Below are positions 24,766 through 33,283 of a stretch of DNA of 44,583 bases, piece by piece; position 1 is the stretch's first letter; each line of letters begins with the position of its first letter. The translations under genes and the position numbers were made by a program. This DNA is from Tannerella sp. (lineage in GTDB: Bacteria; Bacteroidota; Bacteroidia; Bacteroidales; Tannerellaceae), in NCBI RefSeq assembly GCF_030528505.1, contig NZ_JAUMYS010000019.1, positions 1 through 44,583 on the forward strand, read 5' to 3'. The notes beneath the pieces are model-generated. The model had not been told where the DNA came from. It saw only the letters and a program-made list of their open reading frames with translations, and did not search any database.

Positions 24766-27192
24766 TCAGTTAAAAAAGTCGTCGAATCCGGTCGCTTCGT
24801 TTACCCGACTGTTGTTATCTTTTGAAGAACCGCACGATACGGCATATTGCGACGGTACATCAAAGTTTTCCGTTTCCGAATATCCCAACGTTTTATCGGC
24901 ATACACCTTTTGCATAAATAAGGCAAAAATAGGTAACGCCATCGAAGCGCCTTGTCCTTCACTCATCCGGTCGAAATGGATCGAACGGTCTTCGCCGCCT
25001 ACCCAGCATCCGGCTACGAGGCTGGGCGTAAATCCCATAAACCATCCGTCGGAATTGTTCTGTGTCGTGCCGGTTTTGCCGCCCATGGGCGCACGCACGC
25101 CATAGCGAAAACGCAATCGACTACCTGTGCCGCCATCTACCACGCTGCGTAACATCCCGATCATCTTGCAGGAGGCTTCTTCGGACAGTACTTCGTTGAC
25201 TTGTGCCGAGAACGAAGCGATCGTGTTGCCGTACGAATCTTCGATACGGGTCACGTAAAGTGGTTCGACGCGAATTCCTTTATTGGGGAAAACACTGTAT
25301 CCGCTGACCATTTCGCTGACCGAAATATCGGGTGTACCCAAACACATCGAAACGACCGGATCAATATGTCCTTTCATGCCGTATGAACGCAGCAGGCGTA
25401 CCAGCATATAGGGCGAGAGTTGTTTCATCAGATAAGCCGTTACCCAGTTCGATGAATTTTGCAATCCCCACTGGATGGTTACTTCTTCGCCGATATGTTT
25501 AGCCCCTGTATTCTTAGGAGCCCATTCTTTACCGTTTTCATCGACGAGAACCTGTTGGACATGGCGCATTTTATCGCAAGGATCAACGCCTTCGATTATC
25601 GCCAGAGAATAGAGGAAAGGCTTCATGGTCGATCCGATCTGACGCCGTCCGGTCGAGACCATATCGTATTTGAAGTAATTGTAATCGATTCCGCCGACGT
25701 AGGCCTTTACATATCCGGTTCGCGGATCCATGGCCATAAAGGCCGTACGCAGGAAGCTTTTGTAATAACGTATAGAGTCCATCGGCGTCATAGTCGTATC
25801 AATCGTTCCCGACCAACTGAAGACTTGCATGTCGACCGGCGTTTCAAAACTCTTTTTAATCTCGTTGTCGGATTTTCCGGCGTTTTTTAAGATACGGTAG
25901 CGATCGCTTTGCACCATGGCGCGTGTCAGCATTTCTTCCCGCTGTTCTTTGGAAACACGTTGAGAGAAGGGGGCATATTCACGTCCTTTCTTCTCTTTGA
26001 AAAAGGCCGGTTGCAACGTTTGGCTCAGATGTTCGACCACGACTTCTTCGGCATATTGCTGCATGTGCGAATCGATGGTCGTATAGACTTTCAATCCGTC
26101 GGTATAGATGTTGTACGGTTCGCCGTTGGCTTTTGTGTTTTTATGACACCAGCCATACAAAGGGTTGGTCTCCCATGCCAGCGAATCGTCTGAGAATTTC
26201 TGCGATTGCCACGCCGCGTAATCACTACGTACGGGCTTTTTGGCCGTAAGCATCAGGCGGAGGTATTCACGAAAATAGCGTGCCGGCCCTTCGTTATGGT
26301 CCATCCGCGTGAAATGCAGTTCGAGCGGTAAAGCGCATAACGAATCGCATGCGGCCGCATCGAGGTAACCGGCTTTCTTCATCTGAAGGAGCACCGTATT
26401 GCGCCGATTGCGTGTGCGTTCGTTGTGACGAACCGGATTATAGTACGACGGATTTTTGCACATCCCGACGAGGGTAGCCGCCTCTTCTACCTTCAAGGTT
26501 TTCGGGGTCTGTCCGAAATACACACAGGCAGCCGACTGAATACCCACGGCGTTGTGAAGAAAATCAAACTTGTTCAGATACATGTTGATGATTTCCTCCT
26601 TCGTATAGTAGCGCTCCAGACGTACGGCAATCACCCATTCGATCGGTTTCTGCAATAACCGTTCGGTAAGACTTTCGACACGCGGTGAAAATAATTGTTT
26701 GGCTAATTGCTGAGTGATCGTACTGCCGCCACCGCCGCTTTTTTGCATCAGCAGTCCGCGTTTGACAACGGCACGAAACAAACCGCGCACATCGATGCCG
26801 CAATGCTTTGTAAAACGGACATCTTCCGTGGCGATTAACGCTTTGACGAGGTCGGGAGATAAATCGTTATAGCTAACATAGATGCGATTGTCTTTTCCGT
26901 ACGAATAACTGCCCAGCATCTTGCCGTCGGACGAGATGACCTGCGTCGCATAACGGTCGATAGGATTTTCCAACTGTTCGATGGGAGGAACGTAACCGAT
27001 CATTCCCTTGCCGATGGCTATAAAGACCACGATGCTTGCAAAGACAAACAGTCCGGCCAACGACCAGAGTGTCACGATCAGGTATCCGCGTCGCTTCGGC
27101 GTCAGATTCAGTTTGCGACTCATCCATGCCGAGGTTTTGCGGTATCCGGCAATCGCTTTCGATAAGATAGCTTTGATTTTCTCCTTCATCAT
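24766..27192 (-). CDS. mrcA: Class A penicillin-binding protein (PBP1A-like)
   Basis: 808 residues. A short basic cytoplasmic segment and one membrane helix (about 40-65) precede the GT51 glycosyltransferase domain: ATEDVRFTKHCGID with catalytic Glu, then GGGSTITQQLAKQLFSPR. The transpeptidase domain follows: IGSTMKPFLYSLA (SxxK), QNSSNWVTAY (SxN) and GKTGTTQNNSD (KTGT). Bifunctional synthesis and cross-linking of peptidoglycan at the inner membrane. The frame extends to 27246 from a non-ATG start; the double ATG at 27192/27189 leaves 4 nt to the tatC stop and is preferred. Expressed with tatA-tatC by position. Confidence 0.94.
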   Translation of the reverse strand: MMKEKIKAILSKAIAGYRKTSAWMSRKLNLTPKRRGYLIVTLWSLAGLFVFASIVVFIAIGKGMIGYVPPIEQLENPIDRYATQVISSDGKMLGSYSYGKDNRIYVSYNDLSPDLVKALIATEDVRFTKHCGIDVRGLFRAVVKRGLLMQKSGGGGSTITQQLAKQLFSPRVESLTERLLQKPIEWVIAVRLERYYTKEEIINMYLNKFDFLHNAVGIQSAACVYFGQTPKTLKVEEAATLVGMCKNPSYYNPVRHNERTRNRRNTVLLQMKKAGYLDAAACDSLCALPLELHFTRMDHNEGPARYFREYLRLMLTAKKPVRSDYAAWQSQKFSDDSLAWETNPLYGWCHKNTKANGEPYNIYTDGLKVYTTIDSHMQQYAEEVVVEHLSQTLQPAFFKEKKGREYAPFSQRVSKEQREEMLTRAMVQSDRYRILKNAGKSDNEIKKSFETPVDMQVFSWSGTIDTTMTPMDSIRYYKSFLRTAFMAMDPRTGYVKAYVGGIDYNYFKYDMVSTGRRQIGSTMKPFLYSLAIIEGVDPCDKMRHVQQVLVDENGKEWAPKNTGAKHIGEEVTIQWGLQNSSNWVTAYLMKQLSPYMLVRLLRSYGMKGHIDPVVSMCLGTPDISVSEMVSGYSVFPNKGIRVEPLYVTRIEDSYGNTIASFSAQVNEVLSEEASCKMIGMLRSVVDGGTGSRLRFRYGVRAPMGGKTGTTQNNSDGWFMGFTPSLVAGCWVGGEDRSIHFDRMSEGQGASMALPIFALFMQKVYADKTLGYSETENFDVPSQYAVSCGSSKDNNSRVNEATGFDDFFN

Positions 27193-27196
27193 TACA

Positions 27197-28054
27197 TTAT
27201 AAATCTTTTTCAGCAGAGACGGTCGACAGCAACTCGTCCGAATCATCTTCCGCTTCCGTTTCTTCCGGCGCTTTTTTTACAAAGAAAGCGCTCAACTCAT
27301 ACAAGCCGTACAAGGGGAAGAAGACAAGCGACAACGTGAACGGATCGCCACTGGGCGTAATAAACGCCGCCGCCACTAATAGACCCACGATGGCATAACG
27401 CCGATAGGTACGAAAGAACGAGCGGTTCAGAATGCCTATCTGCGAAAGCAGCCACGAGAGCAACGGCATTTCAAAAACAATCCCCATGATGAAAATCATC
27501 ATCAGAAAATTGTCCATATACGATTCGAGCGAAACCTGTTCCGTGATAGCTGCGCTTAACTCATAAGTTGCCAAGAATCGGAGCGTCATCGGGAATACGA
27601 TAAAATATCCCACGCCGCATCCGATAAAAAACATCAGGGTACCGAACGAGAAGACCCAGCGAACGCTTTTCATCTCGTTCTCGTAGAGTGCCGGGCGGAT
27701 AAATTTCCAGACCTCATACACCAGATAAGGAAACGTCAGAAGCAATGCCAGCCAGAAAGAGGAAGACATGTGCGTAAAAAACTGGGTAGCCAGTTTGATG
27801 TTGACGATGTTTACCTTAAAAGCCGGATCACAGAAGTCCGGCAGAAACGATACGCTCGACGTCACCTTACACATCAGTCGGTAGGTGGCAAAATCGCCGT
27901 AGCAGGGAGCCATGATGACGTGATCGAACAGATAACGCATCATGGAGAAAGAAGCAATCGTAAAAACAAGAAGAGCTAAAATGCAGCGGAATAAAGTCCA
28001 TCGAAGCGCTTCTAGGTGATCCCAGAAGGACATTTCGTCATTTTGCTGTGACAT
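27197..28054 (-). CDS. tatC: TatC, twin-arginine translocase subunit
   Basis: 285 residues, six membrane helices. N-terminal MSFWDHLEALRW matches the SFxDHLEELR motif of TatC, and an FPYLVYEVWKFIRPALYENE stretch with the key Glu follows at about 107-126. A periplasmic loop at about 50-85 is longer than in E. coli. TatC recognises twin-arginine signals and, with TatA, exports folded proteins. It lies 16 nt after tatA and 4 nt before the PBP gene. No tatB is seen, as is usual in this phylum. Confidence 0.93.
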   Translation of the reverse strand: MSQQNDEMSFWDHLEALRWTLFRCILALLVFTIASFSMMRYLFDHVIMAPCYGDFATYRLMCKVTSSVSFLPDFCDPAFKVNIVNIKLATQFFTHMSSSFWLALLLTFPYLVYEVWKFIRPALYENEMKSVRWVFSFGTLMFFIGCGVGYFIVFPMTLRFLATYELSAAITEQVSLESYMDNFLMMIFIMGIVFEMPLLSWLLSQIGILNRSFFRTYRRYAIVGLLVAAAFITPSGDPFTLSLVFFPLYGLYELSAFFVKKAPEETEAEDDSDELLSTVSAEKDL

Positions 28055-28070
28055 GTTTATTTCGGTGCTT

Positions 28071-28268
28071 TTATTTCGTCGTGTTCGTGTCGTTCAAATT
28101 GATATCGTCTTCGATGCCTTTGACTCCGTCTTTAAAGTTCCGAATGCCTTTGCCCAACCCTTTCATCAGTTCGGGAATCTTTTTCCCGCCGAAGAGCAAT
28201 AAGACGAGGACGGCAATAATGATGATTTCACCGGTACCTAAATTTCCCAAAAATAATAACTGGTTCAT
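28071..28268 (-). CDS. tatA: TatA, twin-arginine translocase subunit
   Basis: 65 residues: one N-terminal membrane helix ([20 protein letters not shown], about 11-30) followed by the amphipathic helix [18 protein letters not shown], then an acidic tail. This is the TatA/E form and length. ATG 28268 ([11 protein letters not shown]) is used; the frame stays open further upstream but past the likely promoter. First gene of tatA-tatC-PBP. Confidence 0.9.
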   Translation of the reverse strand: MNQLLFLGNLGTGEIIIIAVLVLLLFGGKKIPELMKGLGKGIRNFKDGVKGIEDDINLNDTNTTK

Positions 28269-28309
28269 ATATGAATAAATAAAGTTAATAATTCGTTTTG
28301 TCTGGGAGG

Positions 28310-28317
28310 CAAAGGTA
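28310..28317 (-). promoter_or_regulatory. -7 box of the tatA operon
   Basis: TACCTTTG on the minus strand (plus CAAAGGTA), 41 nt ahead of the tatA ATG. No good TTG box at 19-21 nt. Confidence 0.5.
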
Positions 28318-28358
28318 CAATTTGAAAATGATTCGACGATCCTTTTTACTAAATTTAT

Positions 28359-28366
28359 TACTTTTG
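28359..28366 (+). promoter_or_regulatory. -7 box of the fabD promoter
   Basis: TACTTTTG fits TAnnTTTG, 28 nt ahead of ATG 28395. It sits within 42 nt of the divergent tatA box, so the two operons share a compact control region. Confidence 0.55.
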
Positions 28367-28394
28367 CGGCGTCTAAAAAATAAAATAGAAGATT

Positions 28395-29276
28395 ATGAAT
28401 GCGTATGTATTCCCCGGACAGGGGGCACAATTCGTTGGAATGGGCAAAGATCTGTATGATCATAACCCTTTGGCTAAAGAACTTTTTGAACAGGCGGACG
28501 CCGTGCTCGGATTTCGTATTACGGATCTAATGTTTGCCGGAACGGACGAGGACTTGAAACAGACGAAGGTCACTCAGCCGGCTATTTTCCTGCATTCGGT
28601 CATTTTGGCTCGTACGTTGGGAGCCGACTTCCAGCCCGATATGACGGCCGGACATTCTTTAGGTGAATTCTCGGCGCTCGTAGCAGCGCAGGCGTTGTCG
28701 TTTGAAGATGGCCTGAAGCTGGTGTCGAAACGCGCGCAAGCCATGCAGAAGGCGTGCGAGCTGGCGCCGTCGACGATGGCGGCCGTGATCGGACTGCCGG
28801 ACGAGACAGCCGAAAAAATATGCGCTGAGATTACGGACGAAGTCGTGGTCTGCGCCAATTATAACTGCCCGGGACAGATCGTAATCTCCGGAAGCATGGC
28901 TGGTATCGATGCGGCATGCGAAAAATTAACGACTGCCGGGGCGAAACGCGCGCTCAAGCTGAAGGTAGGCGGTGCATTCCACTCGCCGCTGATGGAGCCG
29001 GCACGTGCCGAACTGGCCGAGGCTATTGAATTGACCGCGTTCAGTAAGCCTGTTTGTCCGGTTTATCAAAATGTGGACGCCCGTCCGCAAACCGATCCGG
29101 ATGTGATCCGTAAAAATCTTGTCGCTCAACTTACCTCGCCGGTGCGCTGGACCCAGACCGTGCAAAACATGGTGGCCGACGGCGCCACGCGTTTCGTCGA
29201 GCTCGGGCCGGGAAACGTGTTGCAGGGACTGATCAAGAAAATAAGCGGTAACGTTGCAACCGAAGGAAAACAATAA
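28395..29276 (+). CDS. fabD: FabD, malonyl-CoA:ACP transacylase
   Basis: 293 residues. Starts [16 protein letters not shown]; the active-site serine is in GHSLGE (Ser 88) and the catalytic histidine in GGAFHSPLM (His 196), with QPAIF and the GPG near the C-terminus ([11 protein letters not shown]). It loads malonate on acyl carrier protein for fatty-acid synthesis. No other fab genes flank it. The next gene starts 4 nt after its stop, so they are likely co-transcribed. Confidence 0.95.
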   Translation: MNAYVFPGQGAQFVGMGKDLYDHNPLAKELFEQADAVLGFRITDLMFAGTDEDLKQTKVTQPAIFLHSVILARTLGADFQPDMTAGHSLGEFSALVAAQALSFEDGLKLVSKRAQAMQKACELAPSTMAAVIGLPDETAEKICAEITDEVVVCANYNCPGQIVISGSMAGIDAACEKLTTAGAKRALKLKVGGAFHSPLMEPARAELAEAIELTAFSKPVCPVYQNVDARPQTDPDVIRKNLVAQLTSPVRWTQTVQNMVADGATRFVELGPGNVLQGLIKKISGNVATEGKQ

Positions 29277-29280
29277 TCCG

Positions 29281-29823
29281 ATGGACGGGGGAAGCAGTCC
29301 GGTTTACGACAAAAATACGCTGGAATTCGTTACCGTGGCGTTCGAGTTTTGCTCATGGATGGAATCCGTCGGGCATGACTTGCCGGCCTTTGTCGATAAG
29401 GCGACCAAGCTGCTTCCTCTGCTTTATCTGAAAGCGACACTGCTGCCCGAAACGGAGGCGGATAACGATACTGAAGTCTCGCATTTCGTCACGGAAGAGA
29501 CGTATCATGCCCTCCGCGAGCGCCTTGCTGCGCTGCTGGGCGAATATGACAGTTATCTGGAAACTTTTACGCCCGACATGCCGTACAGCGATACGCCTGT
29601 TGCGGCGTTTATTTCCGAAAACCTGTCCGACTTGTATCAGGACCTCGGCAATTTCGTTTCGCTCTTCCGGCAGGGATACGAAGAAACGATGCGGGTGTCG
29701 CTGGCGCTCTGCACCGAGAATTTCCGGATGTACTGGGGGCAATCGCTCCTCAACGCGCTGAAAGCGCTCCATGCCGTGCGGTATAACGAAGAGATGTATC
29801 TGGCCGGAGAAGAAACGGTATGA
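29281..29823 (+). CDS. DUF5063 protein of unknown function
   Basis: 180 residues, acidic and largely helical, matching the DUF5063 type found in Bacteroidales just ahead of a DEDD exonuclease. Recognisable stretches are FVTVAFEFCSWMESV near the start and YHALRERLAALLGEYDSYLETF in the middle; there are no catalytic or metal motifs. ATG 29281 is used rather than a TTG nine codons upstream that would overlap fabD. The stop overlaps the exonuclease start (ATGA-type, 29820-29823), suggesting the two act together; that is inference. Confidence 0.75.
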   Translation: MDGGSSPVYDKNTLEFVTVAFEFCSWMESVGHDLPAFVDKATKLLPLLYLKATLLPETEADNDTEVSHFVTEETYHALRERLAALLGEYDSYLETFTPDMPYSDTPVAAFISENLSDLYQDLGNFVSLFRQGYEETMRVSLALCTENFRMYWGQSLLNALKALHAVRYNEEMYLAGEETV

Positions 29824-30416
29824 CGTATACTCCGAACTTTTCCAAGATTACGAAAGAAGAAATTGCGACGCTGCCTGTGGAGTCGTTCCCGGGACATATC
29901 GTCGTCGTAGATCGGCCCGAGGAGGTCGAGCACGCTGTTCGTATCCTGTCGGCAAGCCGCTGCGTGGGATTTGATACGGAAACGCGTCCGAGCTTCAAAA
30001 AAAATCAGCATCACAAAGTCGCGCTGATGCAACTCTCGACCGAGAATGTTTGTTATCTTTTCAGGCTTAATCATCTGGGAGGTATTCCGGAACCGCTGAT
30101 CGCGTTTCTGAAGGACGAGCGGATCACGAAAATCGGATTGTCGCTGCCGGACGACTTCCACATGATGCGCGAGCGCGTCAAAGACCTGATGCCGGCGGGT
30201 TTTATCGACTTGCAGAAAATTATACCTTCGTACGGTATCGAAGAGGCGAGCTTGCAGAAAATCTACGCGATTCTGTTCGGGAAAAAAATTTCGAAACGTA
30301 CGCGTCTCACGAACTGGGATGCCGATATCCTGACGGACGCTCAGCAGAAATATGCCGCGCTTGACGCATGGGCTTGTCTGCGCATCTATCAATTGTTGAA
30401 ATCCGAAGAATCATGA
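29820..30416 (+). CDS. DEDDy-type 3'-5' exonuclease
   Basis: 198 residues, DnaQ/RNase D-like fold (the 3'-5' exonuclease domain seen in WRN and RNase D). Acidic metal ligands: GFDTETRPSF (Asp-x-Glu, about 50-52), LSLPDDFHMM (Asp, about 111), and YAALDAWACLRIYQLL (Tyr and Asp, about 180-184). No HRDC or other domain. Expected to trim 3' ends of DNA or RNA; substrate unknown. Coupled to DUF5063 upstream and to the RlmI-like gene downstream (ATGA, 30413-30416). Confidence 0.85.
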   Translation: MTYTPNFSKITKEEIATLPVESFPGHIVVVDRPEEVEHAVRILSASRCVGFDTETRPSFKKNQHHKVALMQLSTENVCYLFRLNHLGGIPEPLIAFLKDERITKIGLSLPDDFHMMRERVKDLMPAGFIDLQKIIPSYGIEEASLQKIYAILFGKKISKRTRLTNWDADILTDAQQKYAALDAWACLRIYQLLKSEES

Positions 30417-31603
30417 CTTACTGTAAAATCTACCTGAAGCCGAAGAAGGAAGAATCCGTACTGCGTTTCCATCCGTGGATTTTTTCCGGGGCCATTGCTC
30501 ATATCGAAGGGAAGCCGAATGAAGGCGACTTGGTCGAAGTGTATAGTGCCGGGCGTTCTTTTCTTGGTATCGGACATTATCAGATCGGAAGCATCGCCGT
30601 GCGTTTGCTCTCGCTCAAGCCGGTGTCGATCGATCAGGCGTTTTGGACGGAACGGATACGGACGGCCTATCGGGTGCGTTGGATGCTCGGGCTGGCAGGC
30701 CGCGACGACAATAACACGTATCGCCTTGTTTACGGAGAGGGCGACCGTCTGCCCGGACTCGTGATCGATGTGTATGGCGACACGGCCGTGATGCAGGCTC
30801 ATTCCGTAGGGATGCACCATGTACGAAAGGAGATTGCCGAGGCGCTGCGTGAAGTGCTCGGCGAGGTTCTTCATCATATTTATTATAAGTCGGAAGGGAC
30901 GTTGCCTTATAAAGCCGGTCTCGATCAGATGGACGGGTATTTGTACGGCGGTCATCGGACGGAAGCGCATATGGCCGTCGAGAACGGGCTGAAGTTTCGT
31001 GTGGACTGGGAGAAAGGGCAGAAGACAGGCTTTTTTATCGATCAGCGGGAGAATCGCCGGCTGGTTGAACAGTATGCGCGGGAACGCTCGGTGCTGAATA
31101 TGTTTTGTTACACGGGCGGATTTTCGGCTTATGCCATGCAGGGAGGTGCACGGGTGGTGCATTCGGTGGACAGCTCGGCCAAGGCCATATCACTGACGAA
31201 AGAGAACGTGGCGTTGAACTTTCCGGACGATTCGCGTCACGAAGCGTTTGCGGAAGACGCGTTCGATTACCTCGATCGGGCAGGCGACTCGTACGATCTG
31301 ATCATCCTCGATCCGCCTGCATTCGCCAAGCATCGCGACGTGCTTCGCAACGCCTTGCAGGGGTATCGCAAACTGAATGCGCTTGCGTTTGAGAAGATTC
31401 GTCCCAATGGTCTTTTGTTTACTTTTTCTTGTTCGCAGGTGGTGAGCCGCAACGATTTTCGGCTGGCCGTATTCAGCGCAGCGGCGCAATCGGGACGTGC
31501 GGTGCGGATCCTGCATCAGTTGACTCAGCCGGCCGATCATCCGGTGAATATCTATCATCCCGAAGGGGAGTATCTGAAAGGATTGGTGCTGCATGTGGAG
31601 TAA
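30413..31603 (+). CDS. rlmI: RlmI-like 23S rRNA (cytosine-C5) methyltransferase
   Basis: 396 residues. N-terminal PUA-like domain (about 1-70, KIYLKPKKEESVLRFHPWIFS), a middle region, then a Rossmann methyltransferase domain: NMFCYTGGFSAYAMQGGA, LIILDPPAFAKHRD and the cysteine motif FTFSCSQ. Matches RlmI, which methylates C1962 of 23S rRNA; other family members modify rRNA too. The frame runs upstream from a TTG-like start, but ATG 30413 overlapping the previous stop is preferred. The stop lies inside the start of the acetyltransferase gene (overlap 11 nt). Confidence 0.88.
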   Translation: MTYCKIYLKPKKEESVLRFHPWIFSGAIAHIEGKPNEGDLVEVYSAGRSFLGIGHYQIGSIAVRLLSLKPVSIDQAFWTERIRTAYRVRWMLGLAGRDDNNTYRLVYGEGDRLPGLVIDVYGDTAVMQAHSVGMHHVRKEIAEALREVLGEVLHHIYYKSEGTLPYKAGLDQMDGYLYGGHRTEAHMAVENGLKFRVDWEKGQKTGFFIDQRENRRLVEQYARERSVLNMFCYTGGFSAYAMQGGARVVHSVDSSAKAISLTKENVALNFPDDSRHEAFAEDAFDYLDRAGDSYDLIILDPPAFAKHRDVLRNALQGYRKLNALAFEKIRPNGLLFTFSCSQVVSRNDFRLAVFSAAAQSGRAVRILHQLTQPADHPVNIYHPEGEYLKGLVLHVE

Positions 31604-32171
31604 AGAACTGGCACTGACGAATGCCGAAATCCGGAAGATGCGCAACGGCGAATGGCCGGATTTTTCGGATGCGGGCATGCAGGCCGGTTTCAGGCATGCC
31701 AAGCAGTTGTTAGCGAAACTGCGGACGATGTCGACGTACGACGAGGGGTATCGCGCCGTGCTCGAAGCGCTTATTCCCGGCATCCCTGCCTCGGCCGTCA
31801 TTTGTCCTCCGTTTCATTGCGATCACGGACACGGTATCATCCTCGGTGAACATGTTTTTATCAATGCTAATTGTACATTTCTTGACGGTGCTTATATCCG
31901 TATCGGTGCGCATACGCTGATTGCTCCCAACGTACAGATTTATACGCCTCATCATCCGCTCGATTATCGGCTGCGGCGCGAGGGGAGGGAGTATGCTTAT
32001 CCCGTTACCGTCGGGGCTGACTGCTGGATTGGCGGCAGTGCCGTGATTTGTCCCGGTGTTACGATTGGCGACCGTTGCGTGATCGGAGCCGGCAGCGTTG
32101 TGACGGAAGATATCCCCGACGATTCGTTGGCCGTCGGTAATCCCTGCCGTGTTATCCGGCGGTTGGCGTGA
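31593..32171 (+). CDS. Hexapeptide sugar O-acetyltransferase (maltose/galactoside type)
   Basis: 192 residues. A helical N-terminal maltose-acetyltransferase-type cap (about 8-65) precedes a left-handed beta helix of hexapeptide repeats: IILGEHVFINANCTFLDGAYIRIG, the catalytic-site HHP (TPHHPLDY), and GADCWIGGSAVICPGVTIGD through GNPCRVIRRL. Acetyl-CoA-dependent acetylation of a sugar or other hydroxyl; acceptor unknown. Overlaps the methyltransferase end by 11 nt, so it is the last gene of the fabD-type cluster. A repeat-rich gap follows. Confidence 0.88.
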   Translation: MWSKELALTNAEIRKMRNGEWPDFSDAGMQAGFRHAKQLLAKLRTMSTYDEGYRAVLEALIPGIPASAVICPPFHCDHGHGIILGEHVFINANCTFLDGAYIRIGAHTLIAPNVQIYTPHHPLDYRLRREGREYAYPVTVGADCWIGGSAVICPGVTIGDRCVIGAGSVVTEDIPDDSLAVGNPCRVIRRLA

Positions 32172-32599
32172 TTCCATAGTTGTCACAATTGTCAATTGTT
32201 AATTGTCAGTTGTTATGCGTGGTACACGCCGAATTTGTCTCGAATGACGAAGCATTTTTTCTTCTAACGATTTATTTTTTCGTTCTGTCGTCTCATTTTT
32301 TGTTTCTGACAGAGCTTTTTTTCGTTCTGACGGGGTGTTTTTTTCTTCTGTTATTTTGTTTTTTATCTTTGACATGGCATTTTTTGTTTCTGACACGGTA
32401 TTTTTTCGTTCTGACAGTTTATTTTTTTCTTCTGTTCTCTTATTTTTTGACTTTGACAAGGTGTTTTTCTCTTCCGGCGGTGTGTTTTTTCGTTCTGACG
32501 GGATCAGAATCCAATCTTATTGCGCAAGAAGTGTAAAAAAGGTGAGTTTTATTAAACTTTTTTATTCTTGGATTGTTTTATATAAGAGTATCGTACTAA
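32172..32599. other. Repeat-rich intergenic region
   Basis: 428 nt with no secure gene. The first 50 nt hold short repeated TTGTCAATTG-like words; the middle holds the 252-bp tandem array; the last 100 nt are AT-rich and must contain the promoter of the helical-protein gene, though no convincing TAnnTTTG box is seen there. Confidence 0.6.
32248..32499. repeat. Tandem array: twelve 21-bp units in three 84-bp super-units
   Basis: Twelve contiguous 21-bp units fill exactly 252 bp. Each has a T-run (5-7 T) followed by a variable trinucleotide and CTGAC, CTGTT or TTTGAC. Units 4, 8 and 12 end CGTTCTGAC; 5 and 9 end CTTCTGTT; 3 and 7 end GTTTCTGAC, so the order repeats every four units. All frames stay open on both strands because 21 is divisible by three. 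The minus-strand frame reads heptads of the form SERKNTx/SETKNAx/SKIKNKx/TEEKNTx, in three 28-residue blocks, but has no ATG. The plus-strand frame is Phe/Leu-rich. Whether anything is translated is unknown. Confidence 0.85.
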
Positions 32600-32611
32600 A
32601 TGGTGAGAATT

Positions 32612-33283
32612 ATGACAACAAGAGATGAAAATTACGTATCAATGTGTAGGGCTGTAGAGAGTGTGCTGGTTACATACGAGTCGGTATGGCGTATTAACGT
32701 GCGTTTTGTAAAAGAACGGACACTTTTCAGGGATTTGTTAAGCAAGGTTGAGCAAGCAGGAGTGGAAAGCCTGATTGTTACGACGGGAGCAACGACGGAT
32801 AAGGCGGAGGCTGCTTCGAGACTTTTTTCGATGGTGACGGATTTGGGTAAACGGGCGTCTGTTTATGCCTTGGATCATGATAATCAGGAGTTGCATGACC
32901 ATTTGCGAACGAGTAAGGGTGCGTTATCGAACATGTCGGACACGGTTTCGCTTGCCAAAGCGAAGGATATGTGCGCGCGCATGGAGGAAATCAAGAGTGG
33001 TTTGGCAGATTATGGTATTACGGAGGAGGTTTTGGCCGAGTGTAAGCGTTTGATCGATGCTTACGATTCGTATATCACGCGTCCGCGCGATTTAATTGTG
33101 GAGCGTAAGGGCCATAACCAGAGTCTTTCGGAACTTATGCGTGATTTGCGTCGGTGTGTTTATAAATTAGACAGTTTAATGACTCTGTTTTCGGGTACAC
33201 TTTTTGAGACGAATTATCGGAACGCCCGCATCATCGTAGATTTGGGAGGGCGCAGGAAGAAAAAAGAAGGGCCTCAGGCGTAA
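32612..33283 (+). CDS. Uncharacterised helical protein of Bacteroidota
   Basis: 223 residues from ATG 32612 (or 227 from ATG 32600). No signal peptide or membrane helix. Nearly all helix: heptad-like runs at about 10-45, 65-110, 115-150 and 160-210. The ending NARIIVDLGGRRKKK, with a basic tail, and the two internal blocks resemble a Bacteroidota-only family that I know only as hypothetical; no enzymatic motif is present. It follows a 21-bp tandem array and its last ten bases overlap the convergent FAD oxidoreductase gene, with no terminator between. Function not known. Confidence 0.6.
   Translation: MTTRDENYVSMCRAVESVLVTYESVWRINVRFVKERTLFRDLLSKVEQAGVESLIVTTGATTDKAEAASRLFSMVTDLGKRASVYALDHDNQELHDHLRTSKGALSNMSDTVSLAKAKDMCARMEEIKSGLADYGITEEVLAECKRLIDAYDSYITRPRDLIVERKGHNQSLSELMRDLRRCVYKLDSLMTLFSGTLFETNYRNARIIVDLGGRRKKKEGPQA

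Noticed and set aside
32248-32499. CRISPR array
   Set aside because: Units are contiguous and nearly identical with no unique spacers, and no cas genes are present; it is a tandem repeat.
32199-32514. Lys/Glu/Asn-rich coiled-coil gene on the minus strand
   Set aside because: No ATG or GTG start, no promoter box, and openness is forced by the 21-bp period; kept as a finding, not as a CDS.
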